NCBI RefSeq assembly: GCF_026262505.1
Contig: NC_067207.1
Span: forward strand, 19,002,082 to 19,066,081
Origin: Trichomonas vaginalis G3
Taxonomy: Eukaryota > Parabasalia > Trichomonadida > Trichomonadidae
Length of the DNA stretch: 64,000 nucleotides
Direction: 5' to 3'
Within the stretch, counting starts at the first letter, position 1. Each line of letters starts with the position of its first letter. The notes beneath the pieces are model-generated. The model was not told the origin of the DNA. It worked only from the letters and a program-made list of their open reading frames with translations, and ran no database searches. Both the position numbers and the translations under genes were made by a program. Of this stretch, positions 63,730 through 64,000 are shown piece by piece.

Positions 63730-64000
63730 ATGTCTGAGCAAGACGTTCATCCAAATGATTTCAGTGCACAGCGAAGTATGTATAAATACTACATCGATTC
63801 ATATAATGCATTATATCAGCTGAAGACGGAAAATGAAGAAGAATTAAACAAGATTTATAATATGATCAAAACAGAGTTAATTGATTCAAAGAAATATCAT
63901 CCCCAAAATATAGTCAAAGATATTTTAAACATTATTCCGTTTAATAACCGCTATACAAAGTCATATCTGACTCTTGCCAAATTCATAACTGATGACTACA
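63730..64000 (+). CDS. DUF3447/ankyrin-family gene, cut by the window end
   Basis: MSEQDVHPNDFSAQRSMYKY ... NALYQLKTENEEELNKIYNM, closely matching the first 90 residues of the protein at 794-3019. Only the start is inside the window, and the frame is open to the last base. Same family and orientation as the first gene, so the nest lies between two family members. Confidence 0.88.
   Translation, partial: MSEQDVHPNDFSAQRSMYKYYIDSYNALYQLKTENEEELNKIYNMIKTELIDSKKYHPQNIVKDILNIIPFNNRYTKSYLTLAKFITDDY

Noticed and set aside
1-64000. tRNA or rRNA genes and spliceosomal introns
   Set aside because: No cloverleaf with a good B box and no trichomonad intron end (ACTAACACACAG) was found by eye; only weak look-alikes such as GGTTCAAGT at 25713.

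Overview
The window looks like nuclear DNA of the parabasalid Trichomonas vaginalis or a very close relative. The evidence is the strongly AT-rich intergenic DNA, the absence of any recognisable intron, two genes of the trichomonad DUF3447/ankyrin family (one near each end), host-type initiator (Inr) motifs of the TCAYTTYTCATT kind a few bases upstream of several ATGs, and a very heavy load of DNA transposons including a Polinton (Maverick). The species call is inference from gene families and style. No rRNA, tRNA or CRISPR was recognised.

Layout. 1-4.1 kb: an ankyrin gene and empty DNA. 4.1-9.6 kb: a complete Mutator-like element (MULE copy A, 5,495 bp) with terminal inverted repeats (TIRs), 8-bp target duplications, a transposase and a divergent second gene of unknown function. 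10-16.6 kb: three host genes (a large acidic-repeat coiled-coil protein, an ankyrin protein and a SAPS-like protein). 16.6-20.6 kb: gene-free DNA with a possible hAT-like relic and a 1.25-kb foldback element with 430-bp arms. 20.6-22.8 kb: a pseudokinase and two small hypothetical genes. 23.3-49.6 kb: MULE copy B in the opposite orientation, inflated from about 5.5 kb to 26 kb by three insertions. These are a 3.1-kb Tc1/mariner-like element at TA, a 16.6-kb Polinton with a 6-bp duplication inside the second MULE gene, and a 1.04-kb element at TTAA. The Polinton's right TIR is itself interrupted by a shortened copy of the foldback element. 50-64 kb: host genes again (a USP deubiquitinase, ribosomal protein eS31 fused to a degenerate ubiquitin-like domain, a likely hydrogenosomal beta-barrel protein, two beta-helix-like surface paralogs, two coiled-coil proteins and the start of another DUF3447 gene).

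Copy A serves as a nearly identical empty-site reference for copy B, so insertion points and target duplications of the nested elements can be read to the base. The Polinton is young (its TIRs are almost identical) but broken in roughly half a dozen places. Its recognisable parts are a capsid-like gene, a packaging ATPase, a minor-capsid candidate, a phage-like tail-fibre/collar protein, a KilA-N protein, a PrimPol plus superfamily 3 helicase replication gene and a retroviral-type integrase. No protein-primed DNA polymerase B was found. The replication gene is bracketed by two inverted repeat arrays built on a short GGTCACC iteron, and most element genes start in a T-rich...TAAATG context unlike the host initiator. 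These two features are the most interesting in the window.
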